From the NCBI GenBank assembly GCA_028622995.1, contig JAJQJQ010000007.1, forward strand, positions 2,542,001 through 2,606,000: 64,000 bases of DNA. Reading direction: 5' to 3'. A program made the position numbers and the translations under genes. Numbering within the stretch: the first letter of the stretch is position 1; the number at the start of each line of letters is the position of its first letter. Under the pieces are notes generated by a model, which was given only the letters and a program-made list of their open reading frames with translations, made no database searches and was not told where the DNA came from. Source of the DNA: Panagrolaimus kolymaensis (lineage: Eukaryota > Nematoda > Chromadorea > Rhabditida > Panagrolaimidae). Positions 1 to 12,490 of this stretch are shown one piece after another.

Positions 1-1083
1 CAACAAAATAAAAGAAAGCCACAACAGTGTTTGCCTTTTTTTGCTGATTCATCGGGCTTTTATTCAACTTAAATTTGAAGAACAGATGGCTATGCTATTA
101 AGATTTTGATAATCCAAAATGTTTCACAGTTAAGCTTAAAGACCATACTGTTAAAAATATCATGTTTGCCGTAGAAATAATAATGGTACGATATGAACTG
201 CTTTTAACAGTAAAGAAAGTTTTTTGCAGGAGAAATTATTCTTTTTTTTACGTTTGAATGAATCAATCAAAGCAAGCCAAATATTTGAAATAGTTTATGA
301 ATTTCTCGTACAGTTATCAAACAAATAAATATGTAATAACATTAGCTAATAAAATAAGATAATAATTGTGAATTGCGAAGTGGAGAGAAAATTATGAGAT
401 CATTGTTGACTCAGGCTCTTACGAATTCTTTTCAACATATCGTAACTTAGGCTCCCAGAAATTTCCTTTGTAAACTTCAAAAATATTTGGATCAGGATTA
501 TCCATATTTACAATCAAAAAAGGATATCATACCTAAGATTTAAGAAAGGTGTTTCAATATTTTGTAGTTTTATTTTTGTAATGATATGAACTCGAAAAGC
601 ATTTGATTTTGTATGCAAGTTTTCTTTTTATTTTCATTGTTCTGATTCAATAAAAAATAAAATAAAAAAATGGAATGAATGGCAATGATAACTTTGTTGG
701 TGACTAACTTTTGCCCATGGCGTTATTACTCGCTCATAAACTTTAAAATATAAAAAATTCATGCCTTATTGTATATACAGAAATAAAGGATCTGTAAACT
801 TTGTTTACCCTTTTTATGTTTTATTTTTGTAATAAATTAAATTGTTTATTTTTTTCTCATTTTCAATATAAAAACATACTATGATGGTGTTAGAATGGCG
901 ACAAATGGATGGCATCAAGCCCGCTATTGCCATTTTACACAGCTGCCTTGCTTCTTCGATTTTCTTTCAATTGAAAAAAAGAAAAGAAAGAAAGCTCTTC
1001 AAAATTATTTTCTCACGCTTTTGTGGATTTCTATTTATTTATTTGTTTCTCGAAAAATGTGATCCACAACCAATATAAAACTT
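1..1083. other. Non-coding flank
   Basis: AT-rich sequence with no convincing exon on either strand. A 65-codon open frame at 881-1078 has low-complexity Lys/Phe content and no splice link to the gene that follows. The 3' part probably holds the promoter and leader of the 1084-2595 gene. Confidence 0.5.
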
Positions 1084-2595
1084 ATGACTCCTTTAGCGGT
1101 GACTCCTGTCATTCATTTGAGCTGGAATAGTGCTCGACTTTTAGCATTAATTTTGAATGCACTAAATGGATTATTACTTTATTATGACCATGAACATGCT
1201 AATCTCACTAATGATGCCATCTTTGGATTGAGAGTAATCGAAGGCAAGAATTTGATGATAAGGAACCAAAAAAAAATGCTAAAGATTTAAATTTAGGTCA
1301 ATTGGATCATGTGTTTGCTGATTTCCATAATCGTGGATATCACAAAGATATTTTTGACGCCATCCGAAATTTATCGATTCAAGCAGGGAATATTGGAGCA
1401 AAGAATGTTCCTGCTTTAGAAGAAAAGGATCCACATAATTTTGCAAAATTAAAAACGGTGTTAGATAAACCATTTTGGCCTGGATTCAGTGGATTGTTAC
1501 AAATTGATGAAAGACTTCGTTGGTCAGAGAAGGAACATTTCAATCAAAAACAACATCGAATTTGGCTTGATGTTGAAAACAATGACAATCGGTAAGAAGG
1601 TGCCATTTGAAGAAGAAACAAAATTTTTTATAAAATTTAGATGTTTATTCGAACTCATGACAAATCGATGTCAAATAAGCACAGATTGCATAATTAATTT
1701 CTTGAATCAAACAGGATTTAATGGATATCAACTTTCCAACCAAGTATTCTTCCTTCTTGTTGCAAAAAGCCTTCATTGCGAAGAGGAACTTTCACAACAA
1801 CTCAATGAAACTCGTGGAAGATCTCTCAAAGAACACGTGATGGAATTTTGTACAAACATTAATTTTGAAGTAAATAAATATCGAAGAGATAAAAGGAAGC
1901 TTGCAAGAATTGATCAAAAAGATTTGGAACTTTTGCTTGAACAAAGTATATATTATGGCTTTCTTGAATTCCATAAAACTATAGTAGCATATTTTCAGTT
2001 TTTGTTTGTGCAAATTTTGGATTTGTTGAATTTGTTGATACTCATTTTATTGTAACTGCTCTAGCATGGCAACATCCCAAACGTGGTTGTTACACAAATA
2101 CCAGGCCGGAAGGAGTACCAAATATGGGTTTATCGGGTGATGTAAAAATTAATGAACCACAAATTTCAAAGCCTGAAGGCAAGCTTCAGTTACATAAACG
2201 CGTGGATAATTTCCTTCTTTTTTTCAGATACTTGCCTTCCACATTTTACTGCAGTTGCTGGAAGTACTTTAGCAACATCACTTCGATTTATTTTGGATCC
2301 AAGTCCTTGGCCCGAATATCATTCAGCTGCGGATCAACTTGTAACCATCGATCGAATAGTTGCAGAAGATCAATTTCAAACATTTCGTTATATTCAATGG
2401 GTTCGTGATGCACATTTTCCATCCGAAATGCGAGCACCAAAACCTCCTCCAACTGCATGGGCACCTGATCTAATCGCTTTTGTGGGATTACTTTTAATAT
2501 TTCTTATTTTTTTAATAGTCGTTGCACATTGTACATCCAATAAACAATATGGAAGGCAAAAGCAATTATATCCCTTTGCTTATAAAAAATTGTAA
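1084..2595 (+). CDS. C16orf89/DUF4735-like membrane protein
   Basis: Five exons encode roughly 420 residues. Introns are 1244-1296, 1592-1640, 1946-1998 and 2179-2227; the first and last use GC-AG borders with a GCAAG donor, which removes what otherwise looks like frameshifts. Recognisable parts are an N-terminal helical segment followed by DAIFGLRVIEGQLDH, a central Cys-containing region (CLFELMTNRCQ), then LLLEQIFVCANFGFVEF, ALAWQHPKRGCY and CLPHFTAVAGSTLATSL. These match the pattern of the human C16orf89 (UPF0764) family, whose biochemical role is unknown; the human member is secreted. This copy ends in a hydrophobic segment (LIAFVGLLLIFLIFLIVVA) and a short basic tail, so it is probably membrane-anchored. 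The exact start is uncertain, because no clean signal peptide is seen at 1084 and a further 5' exon is possible. Confidence 0.72.
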
Positions 2596-2895
2596 ATATG
2601 TTCTGTTGAGCTTCATTTGTTTGTAATTAAATGTAAATGCAATAAATTGTTAAAATATCTTTTTTTTTTAGTTCAATAGTTTTTGGATTCTTAGAGGTTT
2701 CTTCAGTAACAACATAATTTATTTCAAAATAGAGCAAATTTTGGCGAAATGTTATATTTTCACCCTGAATGTCATTCATTCGCTCGCTCACATCCATTAT
2801 CGTCAATAAAGTCATCAAAAAATTATTTGAAAGCTTTTTCATTTCATCGAAATCTTCATTCATCATTTTGCTGAATAACTCTGAATTTTGTAATC

Positions 2896-4495
2896 ATGAG
2901 TATTATGTTTGCTGCTCCCGCTGGTGGTGGACGACCAACTAATGGAAACCTCTATGAATTCAAAGCTGGTATTGCTCGTCTTGAACCTGGATCTGGTCCG
3001 ACCATGCGTAAAGTTGTCGCTGATAAGGCAAAAGGAAGTGTATACATCAAACAAACGCCTGATCAACTTATGCATTTCGGTTGGAAGAATCGCGAAACTG
3101 GAACAGATGATTTGGTAAGTTTCTTTGTTTATATCGATTTATGCCTTTTTAATATTGCTTTATTTTCAGGATTTGATTGTCTTTCCCGGTGATACCGAAT
3201 TCATCAAAATCAAGGAATGTAATGATGGTCGTATGTTCATGCTCAAGTTCAAAAACACCAGTGATGATCGACGTCTCTTCTGGCTTCAAGAACAATTCAA
3301 AGATAAGGATGAAGAAATTGTCAAGAAGGTATGTTCCATTCTTTTATAAGCTATCATTTTTATATGTTTGTTTTTAGGTTAATGAATATCTCAATAATCC
3401 TCCACCTCAACGTACTCGTGCTGGTGGTGGTTCTTCTGAACGTAGCAGTCAACTTTTAGCCAGCCTTGGCGGAAATGCTGATGATATTGGAGCTTTGGGA
3501 AATATGGATCAAAATCAACTTATGCAACTTTTTTCATTGATGCAAGGAACCACAAATAGCTCTGATATGCTTCCTCTTTCCATTGGAAATCGTGCAGCTG
3601 AAAAAGAGTAAGTTTGTGTTTGCAATATTTCTTTCTTCTAATCAAAATTTTTTAGAGCAGCTATTGATGAACCCACTGGCTCATCCGATCCTCTTCCCGT
3701 CTCTGTTCCAGTTGCACCTGGAAGCATTGGAAATCCTGATCGTGGTGCTCCTCTTACAGCTGGTGGAAAGAAACAACCAAGAATCAAAGCTGATCAACTT
3801 CGTTCAATCCTCAGCAACCTTCCATCTAAACCATCGGACAAAAAAGAAAGTACTCCTGCTTCATCTTCTGGTCGAGTTCCTGTTGAATTAACAGATGTCA
3901 TCAATCGTGCTAATGTTTCTGATCTTGTTGATGCAAATGCTGAACGTCTCATCCCTCATCTACCAGAGCAAGAAAAGAATGAACAAGAACTCAAGGAAAC
4001 TCTCAACACTCCTCAATTTCGAAAAGCAACAAGTGAATTTGGTCATGCTTTGCAAACTGGACAAATGGGCCCTGTTCTCGAACAATTCCAAATTTCTGGG
4101 GATGCTGTCAATGCTGCTCAAAGTGGAAGTAAGTTTAGTTTCTCTATCATACCTTTTTATATCAAAACGTTTTTAGACATTCTTGATTTTGTTAAGAAAT
4201 TGACTGCTGCTGAAAATGGCTCTACTAAAGAAGGCTCTGCTAAAGAAGGTAAGCTTTTTTTACTTTTCCCTTTTATATCAGGGGTTACTGCTTCTCTGGC
4301 ACGGTATAACCTGATCCTTTTCAAGCCGATGCCGGAGCTAAAAAACGACGTCCAGGTGAACTAAGCTCTCATATTCCAGAAATCAATGCGCAAATCAACG
4401 CTGATGCCGATGCTCAAGAAACAACCGAATCTGCTGTTCGAGAACCATCTGCAAAGAAAGGCAAAACTGATGACGACAACATGGAATTGGATTAA
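2896..4495 (+). CDS. rpn-13: Proteasomal ubiquitin receptor Rpn13/ADRM1
   Basis: Six exons (introns near 3115-3169, 3329-3378, 3609-3655, 4130-4176 and 4249-4330) encode about 420 residues, close to the usual ADRM1 length. The N-terminal Pru domain (residues about 10-125) is clear: [53 protein letters not shown] and RLFWLQEQ. A Ser/Gly/Pro-rich linker follows, then the C-terminal helical DEUBAD domain ([51 protein letters not shown]) that binds the deubiquitinase UCH37. In this family the Pru domain binds ubiquitin and docks on Rpn2 in the 19S particle. The acidic end, DDDNMELD, is typical. AATAAA-type signals lie about 100 bp after the stop. Start is the first ATG, in the [12 protein letters not shown] context. 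Confidence 0.95.
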
Positions 4496-4617
4496 TTTAT
4501 TGTATGATCTTGCTGTGAAATTCAAGTGATCCAGAATATTCTATGATTTATTTATGTCTTTGTATTAATACTTCATTATATTTTCTTTGTCTGTAAAATA
4601 AATAAATTTCTGTTTGA

Positions 4618-4916
4618 TTAACTTTCGTTTTCGGTTGAATAATAGCGGCGAGTGTGGGGAATAGGTTCTTCCATGAAAGCGGTGACAATTGAAATAACTG
4701 CAGCTCCAACTTGTAACAAATCAGGCAATTCTGACCACATTTTCTGACAATTATTAACTATGGATGTCTGGGTTGCAATTGTGCAATCACCATTTTGTAT
4801 TCCATGAAAACGTGGAAGTGACCTGACCTAAATTTTAGTAAAGATGCACCAGCATTTTGGATCTCTTTTTTGGATGTTTTTAAAAAAAGTTGGATCATCC
4901 TTTATTGGTTTTGACA
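4618..4916 (-). CDS. Possible micro-gene, hypothetical small protein
   Basis: A reverse-strand frame encodes about 60 residues ending in MWSELPDLLQVGAAVISIVT and TRRYYSTENES, with balanced composition and a short hydrophobic helix. A start at 4916 (MSKPIKDDPTFFKNIQKRDP) can be joined only through a very short 27-nt intron, which is below the size of the other introns here, or through an exon I did not find. It overlaps the 3' side of the Rpn13 gene tail-to-tail. I do not recognise the product. It may be a real small protein, a 3' exon of a missed gene, or chance. Confidence 0.28.
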
Positions 4917-5743
4917 TTAAAAGATAATAACAATTTAGCAACAACGACAACAAAAAGATTGGAGTTTTATGAAATGATTGTAAACTTTTCAACAACATTT
5001 TTTCATTTTCAACTGAAAATGCTGAAAGAGAAAGTTAGAAGGTTCGATTATCCCGTTTATAAATAACCTTATGAATGACATTAAAAAAGGAGAACCACAT
5101 GATTTTAAACTTATGGAATACGTTTCACATTCATTTTTTTTCTTCCTGTTTGCAGTTAGTTGATTTTCAGTTGCTCCAGAATAATGATCTGCCATATTTT
5201 TTTCTTTTACATTGTCATGCTTTCTAAGGATTTTGGGTTGCATTATTAATGTTCAAACAAAAATAAATGATACCTTAAGTGCTATTTATTGATTTTGATC
5301 ATCTTTGAAAATGCAAGAGTAACCAAAACTTGTTAACTTTTGCAAAACTAAAAGCCTTCAACTTTTTTTCTGATTTTGCTTTGTTTCTAACATTTTTTTT
5401 ATGGAAGCATTAATACGCGTGAAAAAGGAAGCAATCAGATTAGTTATATTTAAAAAAAGATCAAAGTTCGTTCAGCGGTCTTTTATCGAAGCGCGTGCTG
5501 CTGTTCTGCCGCCGCAATCATGAATGATGGTTCTCATCATAACGGATGTTTTTTTTTCTCCATAAAAGAAATAAAACAATGAGTTGTTGCTAATTATTGT
5601 TTTCATGTTATTGACTTAAATTGTTTGTTTATTTTCCATGAGTTTCCTTAAGCGTTTAAGATGCTTTTTTATGTGGTTACCGTATTTTACGCAATTACAT
5701 TGAGTTGTGATTATCAAAAATTTTTAAAGTTAATTTTTAGAAC
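4917..5743. other. Intergenic, GST upstream region
   Basis: AT-rich; no supported gene. A reverse open frame at 4989-5243 has no recognisable motif or splice context. The right end contains the polypyrimidine/TTTTTAG signal just before the GST start. Confidence 0.5.
5734..5740 (+). promoter_or_regulatory. Putative trans-splice acceptor of GST mRNA
   Basis: TTTTTAG sits 3 nt before the GST ATG at 5744, with no upstream coding exon that it could join. In nematodes this layout is typical of a spliced-leader acceptor. The spliced leader itself is not in the window, so this is inference from position. Confidence 0.5.
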
Positions 5744-6420
5744 ATGGTTCATTACAAGCTTTTGTATTTTGATTGCCGCGGTCGTGCGGAAGCAATTCGG
5801 CAGCTTTTTAAACTTGCAAAAACTGAGTTTGAAGATTGTCGAATTGACATGGATACATGGGCGAATGTCAAGGGTTCAACTCCATTTGGGCAAGTACCCG
5901 TATTAGAAGTTAATGGAAAACAAATTGCCCAAACAAATGCCATCCTTCGATTTGTTGGACGTGAATTTGGTTTGTTTTAATTTTTTACATGAAAAATATT
6001 ACTTATTTTTGTTTAGGTTTTATTGGATCCAATAACTTAGAAAATGCTCAAGTTGACGCCCTTGGTGATCTTCTTTTGAATGCCCAAGAAGCTGATGGCC
6101 TTAAAGAATGGCCTCTTGTAATGTTGGGAATAATCAAGGAAGATAAATTTTCATTTTTCAAGGAAAAGGTTCGTCCCCAACTTCATCATTTTGCTGGTTT
6201 GTATGAAAAATACCTCGTCGAACATGGCCGCCCTTCCTTCATCCTTGATAATGTCACATGGGTGGATGTTCTCGCAGCTGAATATTTTACTCGATTTGCT
6301 GAATATGGAGAACACGATGCCCTTGAAGCTTTCCCACATATTATTGCCCTCATTGATCGAGTTCATAATCTTCCAGAAATTAAAAAACATATCGAACATC
6401 GAAAACAAACAAGCTTTTAA
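5744..6420 (+). CDS. Sigma-class glutathione S-transferase
   Basis: Two exons (intron about 5970-6015) encode about 205 residues, the usual GST length. The N-terminal thioredoxin-like domain starts YKLLYFDCRGRAEAIRQLF, with the catalytic Tyr of sigma-class enzymes at about position 7. It continues with FGQVPVLEVNGKQIAQTNAI, where the Pro-Val/Gln-Thr-Asn-Ala positions contact glutathione. The all-helical C-terminal domain follows (FILDNVTWVDVLAAEYF, LEAFPHIIALIDRVHNLPEI) and ends in KQTSF. Family members conjugate glutathione to electrophiles in the cytosol or act as prostaglandin D synthase-type enzymes; nematodes carry many copies. Which paralogue this is cannot be decided from the sequence alone. 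Confidence 0.94.
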
Positions 6421-8201
6421 AATCATGAGTTAAAGAATTTTGTTGAAAAAAAATTTGTCCACTTTATCTTTAATTATTTTCTTTGTAAACTGTAAGTATT
6501 ATTATTATAATTTGCTGGTTTTGTGATGTCAGATATTAACTAAGAATTATGCTTTGTAAGTAATGCAAGAAAAAAAGATAATGAATAATTGTTTAAAATT
6601 AATAACAAACAAAGATTAAGAGTTAACATTTTATATCTCTGAATAGGTTTACTTTAAAATTGCTTGATGTTAAATTAGTTTATTGATGGTTGATGTCCCT
6701 CCTTCAGCATTGTATTAATAATTACGTAATCAAGTTTTTCTTTCTATTGTTGTATTTAAAACTTGTGACTTTCTTTATTTTTTATCATCGCTTAATCTGC
6801 AAGACTAAAAAATAAAAATAAAATATTCGAGTCGCCAAATTTTCTTAATTGTCCAAAGGAAAAATTGACTCATGTGAAAAAATAATAAATCTTTCTAGTT
6901 TTCTCCTTTATTTTTTATTAGCTTCCTCTTTTTTGATAATAGTATTTTCTTGAAACACCACCATTTACAATAATAAAAATACATTTGACACTTTATATTT
7001 TTGTTGAATGGAGTCAAATGTCAAGGAACCGGACCTTTAAACGTTCGAAAAAAAGCAAGCGTTAAAGCCTATTTTGTTGTTATTTTTTTGACAGTTTTTA
7101 AAGATCTGAGAATAGCGTTCTTCGCTTTTTAAAGAAAAAAAACTTTCAAAAAAGCCGCCGACAGTTACTTTTTTTTCTTTCCGGAGTTTCCTACGATTTT
7201 GCAATCCACGATGACGAACAAAGCTTTGAGGACGAATGAGAGAGAAGAAGCAAGCGATGATGAAGGAAGGAATGAGAGAGACAGTGATTGTATTTGAAGA
7301 ACCTGTTCAATGTGATGATGGAAAGAAACTGTCGTTGGTTGGTTGGTTGGATAATAGGAAGTCAAAGCAGGAAAAAGGCGCACACTTGACTCAATGCTTG
7401 CTTCCTACCTTTTGCAAAATCGAAGGAATAATAAAAATGCAATGGAGGTGTCTCTTTTCTTCTTTCAAAAATATTTTAAGACTCAATCAAAAATCAAACA
7501 TTTGGTTTTGGATTTATTGATGAAATATTTTTAAGCGAAGCTTCATCATGAAATAAAAAGGGGAAAAGTGTTAAAAGACTTTTAACTAACTTTTTATAGG
7601 GAACTCGTAAACAACTTTTTTTGTTTCATCGAAGCCGAACACACTCTTTACAAAAAAAAAATTGAAGCATCATCCATCGGCTGCGCTTTTGTTTGAAGCT
7701 TAAGTAGCATCATCTAAAAAGTTAAGCCAACCAGCCTAAGTGCGTGTTTCAATGACTTTTTGTCACTCACTTTTTTGTAAACAATGAATGCCTGAGGCTG
7801 CTATTCTTTTTTCTTGATTCATTGAATGCTGTGATCTTTTACGTTTTTTTTGCGATACATCTTTTTTTTTCTTCAACAAATCCGTGTCAAACATTTGCCC
7901 GTGACTCGAGTTTTTTTGTATGTGTATTCTTGAGAATTGTATTTGAGTTGTTCTTTTTTTACTTGCTTGCATTTTTTATTTTCTCGCGTATTTGTGGATT
8001 CAAAGTGGTGTGTTGTTTACTTCATCATCTTTAGTTGTGAGAACACGGAACTCATGCGAGTGGTTGTGCTCATCGTGATTTTTTCTTCTTCATTTTACTT
8101 TCCCTTTTTACTATATATTTTTTTACTTTTCCTATTTATACGAAATCTGATCTTCCTTTTATTTTTGTAGGGTGATTTGCTAAGAAAAAAAAAGACTAAT
8201 C
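6421..8201. other. Intergenic region
   Basis: About 1.8 kb of AT-rich sequence. Short open frames at 7165-7383 (-), 7236-7520 (+), 7763-7972 (-) and 7822-8170 (+) are low-complexity and overlap each other on opposite strands. The segment 8161-8170 ends in a TTTTTGTAG acceptor, consistent with a 5' UTR intron or trans-splice site of the next gene. Confidence 0.5.
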
Positions 8202-10488
8202 ATGATGGCAACTATACCCGAACGTGCCCGTCCAGTTTCTCCAGGGCATAGATTTAAGGTTTGTTTTTTTTATATTACAAGATAAAATGGTAATAACTAG
8301 AAATATGGTAGATATATTAAATAATGATCTTAGAATTTTACCTATTTTTGTTTCTCAATTTTATGTGATTACTTACCAAATATTAATTGCTTATTTTTTG
8401 CATGCTTTCGCTTAAATTTTTTTTTGCAAGAATTTTTCAATTTCTGGAATAAAAAAATATAAAAAAAGATTCAAGCTTGAACTCAAACTTTCACATTTCA
8501 TATTTTTAAAACTTTCCTCTTTTAGAAACTTGGCTCTGAAGAAGTTCATACCATTGAGTCATACGAGCGTACGATACATGGCACTCCTTACAGCGACGTA
8601 AGTTTTATGATCTTTTACAACCTTTGAGTAAACAATACCCTCAATTGAAATCTTTTTATTTTTCCTTTTGTCTACTTTAAATTTAGTTACAGTACTTTTT
8701 AAAAATCGTAATTTTTTATAGCCAAAACGTGAGTTTTCGACTAATCAATATACTGAACGTCGAACTTATGGTCGCGATGAAAATGGTGAAATTGTTGTTA
8801 AAATTGAAAAAGATGTGAGTGTTTAAACCTATTTTTCTACGGGTTATTTCTGTAGCTACAAATCTTTACTCTCTAAATTTTTTTGATTTAAAAAAAGGAT
8901 TAGCAGACACGTAGAATCATCATCTCTTGAAGCTTAGCTGAAAAAAATAAAAGGAGAATTCTGTTTTGCGAGATATTTGTTTTTTATTATTTAAAAAGGT
9001 TAAAAGAAAAAACAAGCAAATGGAAGAACATCAAAAGATGAGGACAACGAGGAGGAGGCTTGACAATTCAGAGAAGGCTAAAGCCCTAGCATAGGCCGAG
9101 TTGAGTGGATGCAATCAACTTTGCGATCGCTGCATCAGTTCATTTAAGCACTTTAATGTTGTTTTTCGTGATAAATTAGGCGGTGATAAAATAGATTTTT
9201 TGTTAAATTTTTAATTTTAAATGAAAAATTTAAGTAATATTAAAATTTTTGATTATGTATTATTGTAATAACTTTATTCATTTTACATTCTTTTTATCTT
9301 TTGAAATATCTAGGTTTCGTATCTTATTTGCAATTCTTTAAAACAAGCAGTTTATCTTTTCTTTTTTTATTTAAAGAAATAAATTTTGCTAATTTAAAAT
9401 CAATTTTTTACATTCATTTTTATTACTTTTTTTTTACCTAAAAGACTTTTTTTGCTTATAGTTATTATTGGTTTCTTTTAAAATTCGGTAATTCAATCCT
9501 TCATACTCATATATGTATTTTCTGCTTTTACTTTTGTTATTTTTTAGTTTTAAGTGGCGCTTTTCTTTTTGCTTGTTTACAATTTCTCATTTTTGAATAA
9601 AAAATATTTTAGCCTAAAGAACCTGTACGACCTGTTTCACCTGTGCGTCCTATTTCTCCTGCAGGTGCACATTCATACGATTCGGATCAACACCTTTTAA
9701 AACCTTTACCCCACGTCGACATCCTGCCGCTTCATATTCCTCGTCCAAAATCAACACCATCTCCACGTTCATTGGGTTCATTCAATAACGATCAAAATAG
9801 CCCAAAATCCGCACATTCTTACGGACATTCGCCTCGTTCAGGACGTTCCTCAGGCTTTGGGTCTGCTGGAACTCCTCAACGTGGTGCATCACCCGCAGGT
9901 TCAAATGTTTCAACTGGAAATGGAATTCCAATGAAAAAGGTTATTAAAAAATCCAGACTTGTTAGCATTCATGATGGACGCCCAGTAAGTCCTTATGTTG
10001 AAACAATTACATATGAACCCGCAATCAAAATACCACCATCTCGAACTATCATTCGTGAAAGTGAAGAATATACAAGTGATGAAAATGAAAGAAAACCAAG
10101 AAATAATCACCGAAGGTAAAACATATCGATATCCTTGAAAATTTTAAGTCGTTAATTTGTACCCTTTTTTAGCTCATTTGGTTCTCGCTCACTTCATTTC
10201 ACAGAAGATATGGAAACAACGCCATTTCGTCGACGTTCTTCTGTAAACCATGAAAATTATTATGAGCGTGAAAATGAAGGGTTTTATGGCACACCAGGTT
10301 CTTCACATCGTCATCAAACCAAAAATATACGCAATGATGGAGTATCTCGAAATCATTCATCCTCCAATTCAGATTCTTATCAACAACATCGTCGACGTTC
10401 ACATTCGCATTCACATGCAAGAAATAATCGAAAAACTCGTGATGAAGGCGCTTACATTATGGAAAATCCCCTTTATATGGCTTTTTAA
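8202..10488 (+). CDS. Disordered Pro/Ser/Arg-rich protein, unknown
   Basis: Five exons (8202-8258, 8526-8597, 8722-8814, 9613-10115, 10173-10488) give about 345 residues; all joins keep frame and use GT-AG. The protein starts MMATIPERARPVSPGHRFK and is predicted to be largely unstructured. It has Pro-rich motifs (KEPVRPVSPVRPISP, PRPKSTPSPRSLGS), Ser/Gly stretches, basic segments, a short possibly folded piece (RRTYGRDENGEIVVKIEKD), and a His/Ser/Arg-rich end (RRRSHSHSHARNN). Repeated R-P-V-S-P units resemble SH3-binding or proline-directed kinase sites. I do not recognise a family; a cytoskeletal or junction scaffold is only a guess. Introns of 267 and 798 bp are long for this window, which may mean that they carry regulatory sequence. 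Confidence 0.72.
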
Positions 10489-10736
10489 TAACTCAAAAGA
10501 TTTTTTTGCTGCCCCTTATTACTCAAAAGTTTTTTTTTATTCTGGTTGAAATGTATCTGTTTGTGAATGAATTCAAAGCTGTGCTATTCTGAAAAAATCT
10601 TATAAAAAAAAGATTGTTTATTCTTTGGTGTTTTTTTTTTAATGGAACGAAAGATATAAATTGTATAAATTTAAACTAAACCCGCATAATTTCATTTTAA
10701 AGAGTTGTTTTTCGTTTTAAATATAACATCGTAATT

Positions 10737-12490
10737 TTAAGGCATCTCAGTTGAACACATTTCTTTTTCTATCGCCTTTTGTTTTTTCGCTTTAGTTGGT
10801 TCAGGAGTATTATCATTCTTTGCCCATGGTTGTGTATCCCCGGAACCACCAACAAGAAAAATAATTCCAGTAAAAAAGTTTAATACAGCTGCTATAGTCC
10901 AAATTATTGCCCATTCATATTTACTTCCCTTAAAGAATCAATTACAATGGATGAATAAATAAAGAAGACGCTTACTTGTTGATCAATAAAACCAACAATA
11001 TTTATGGATGTCAAAGCTCCAAGAGAAGCTACAGCTCTTAGAAATGATGAAAGGATTCCAACATATTGTGGAGCCAAGCTTGCTTGAGATGTTTCAAACC
11101 CGCTGATTCCAGCTGAGAATGACATTCCACAAAGAATGAAAAGCATTGCAGCCAATGGAATGGTGTCTTTGCTCACAAATAATGCCAAACATGAAAATAC
11201 AATTCCAACACCAAAATTTTCTAAAACTTTTATTTTTTGCATTTTTACCTTGTTTTTGTCTTTCTTAAACTTACGAAATGCTTGAAATGTTTTACAGCTC
11301 GTGGTCATGGGCATAATATTTTTCATCATGAAGCAATCCGTTACGGTAGCACATAAAAGTTGGCAACAAAGTTGAGAGAAAAAGAAAAGCATACCAAGAA
11401 ATCCATTTGTATCAAGGCCAACTTGAAGAATTTCATCTATGTAAGTTGGAAGGAATGCGGAGAAAATATCTTCAGAAAAATTAAAGGTAAATTGACAAAT
11501 AGCATTGATAATAATTGGAACTGAAGTAATTATATCTTTCCATGGTACTGTCCCTTCATACAGCTAAAATTAATTTTATTTATTTTAGTAAAAAATATAT
11601 TGATTTACTTTTCTCGATTTTGGTTCATGATTGATTTCTAATTCTAACAACTCTGTTTCAATGTATTCTCTCTCTTGTTTCGTTATATGACGATGCAAGG
11701 CTGGTGTATCGGAAGAATATAATCCCCATGTAAGGACCCATGCACTTCCTATCAATGCTAAAAATTTGCCCCTCCTCAAAAGTTAATCAATAAAAATAAA
11801 TAAAAAAAACTAACTAAAAGTATAAAATGTTAAATGCCAACTTCCTTGTGTTCCAATTTTACAAAATATTGATGAAAGTGGTAAAGTTAATGTTCCTGCA
11901 AGAGCTTTCCCCGCGCATGTTAAAGCTCCAATTCTCGTCATTTCTGAAGGAGCATACCATCTAGTAATAAATGAAGCTTGAGCAGGGCCAAGAAAATCCT
12001 AAAAAAAAGTGAAATAAGTGATTCCATCAACAATTATTTGATAAACCTCTCCAAGCCCCATAGCAACTCTTGCAGCAAAAAGGGCATAAAAATTAACTTT
12101 TGCAAGGAATGGTGTCCAACCGCTTACAACCACAGAAATTAAAAGTGCAAAAACTATAACAAGTTTGGGTGTAAATCGATCCGACAAGTATCCGCTCCAA
12201 ATGGTTGTTAATAAGCCTCCATAAAAAGTTGCAGATAAAATTAGAGTTATTTGATTTGTGGACCATTCCAATGTGCCATCGTATGCTCGCATACTAAATT
12301 CAGCTAATTGGGTTTCAGCAGTATAAGTTAAATTCATTCCAGATTTTTTATTTACCATACAAACCACAGCCATACTTAAGCTGACTCTCATCGAGCTGGC
12401 ACAAAAAACTCCCAACATTAAAAGCAAACATAGCTTTAATCGAGTCGAATGAATTGAAAATAATCTCGCTTCTTTGGGTTTATTAGACAT
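10737..12490 (-). CDS. SLC17-type major facilitator transporter
   Basis: Six coding exons on the reverse strand encode about 470 residues. The start is typical of the SLC17 (sialin / sodium-phosphate / vesicular glutamate) family: a basic N-terminus, a first helix (LCLLLMLGVFCASSMRVSL), the SMAVVCMVN motif and an N-glycosylatable loop. Further segments are SATFYGGLLTTIWSGYLSDR (MFS loop 2-3 signature), FAARVAMGLGE joined to FLGPAQASFITRWYAPSE, WHLTFYTFTLIGSAWVLTWG, and LYEGTVPWKDIITSVPIIIN. The C-terminal half contains GISGFETSQASLAPQYVGIL and a last helix (IIWTIAAVLNFFTGIIFLVG), ending in a Lys-rich cytosolic tail. Family members move organic anions across the plasma or vesicle membrane; substrate cannot be assigned. 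The final exon runs from a possible acceptor near 10925, where the join is least certain. Confidence 0.9.

Noticed and set aside
881..1078. 65-codon open frame before the first gene
   Set aside because: Low-complexity Lys/Phe content and no splice link to the conserved exons.
1240..2010. Apparent frameshifts in the C16orf89-like gene
   Set aside because: Both frame changes are explained by introns (a GC-AG intron at 1244-1296 and a GT-AG intron at 1946-1998), and the spliced frame restores family motifs.
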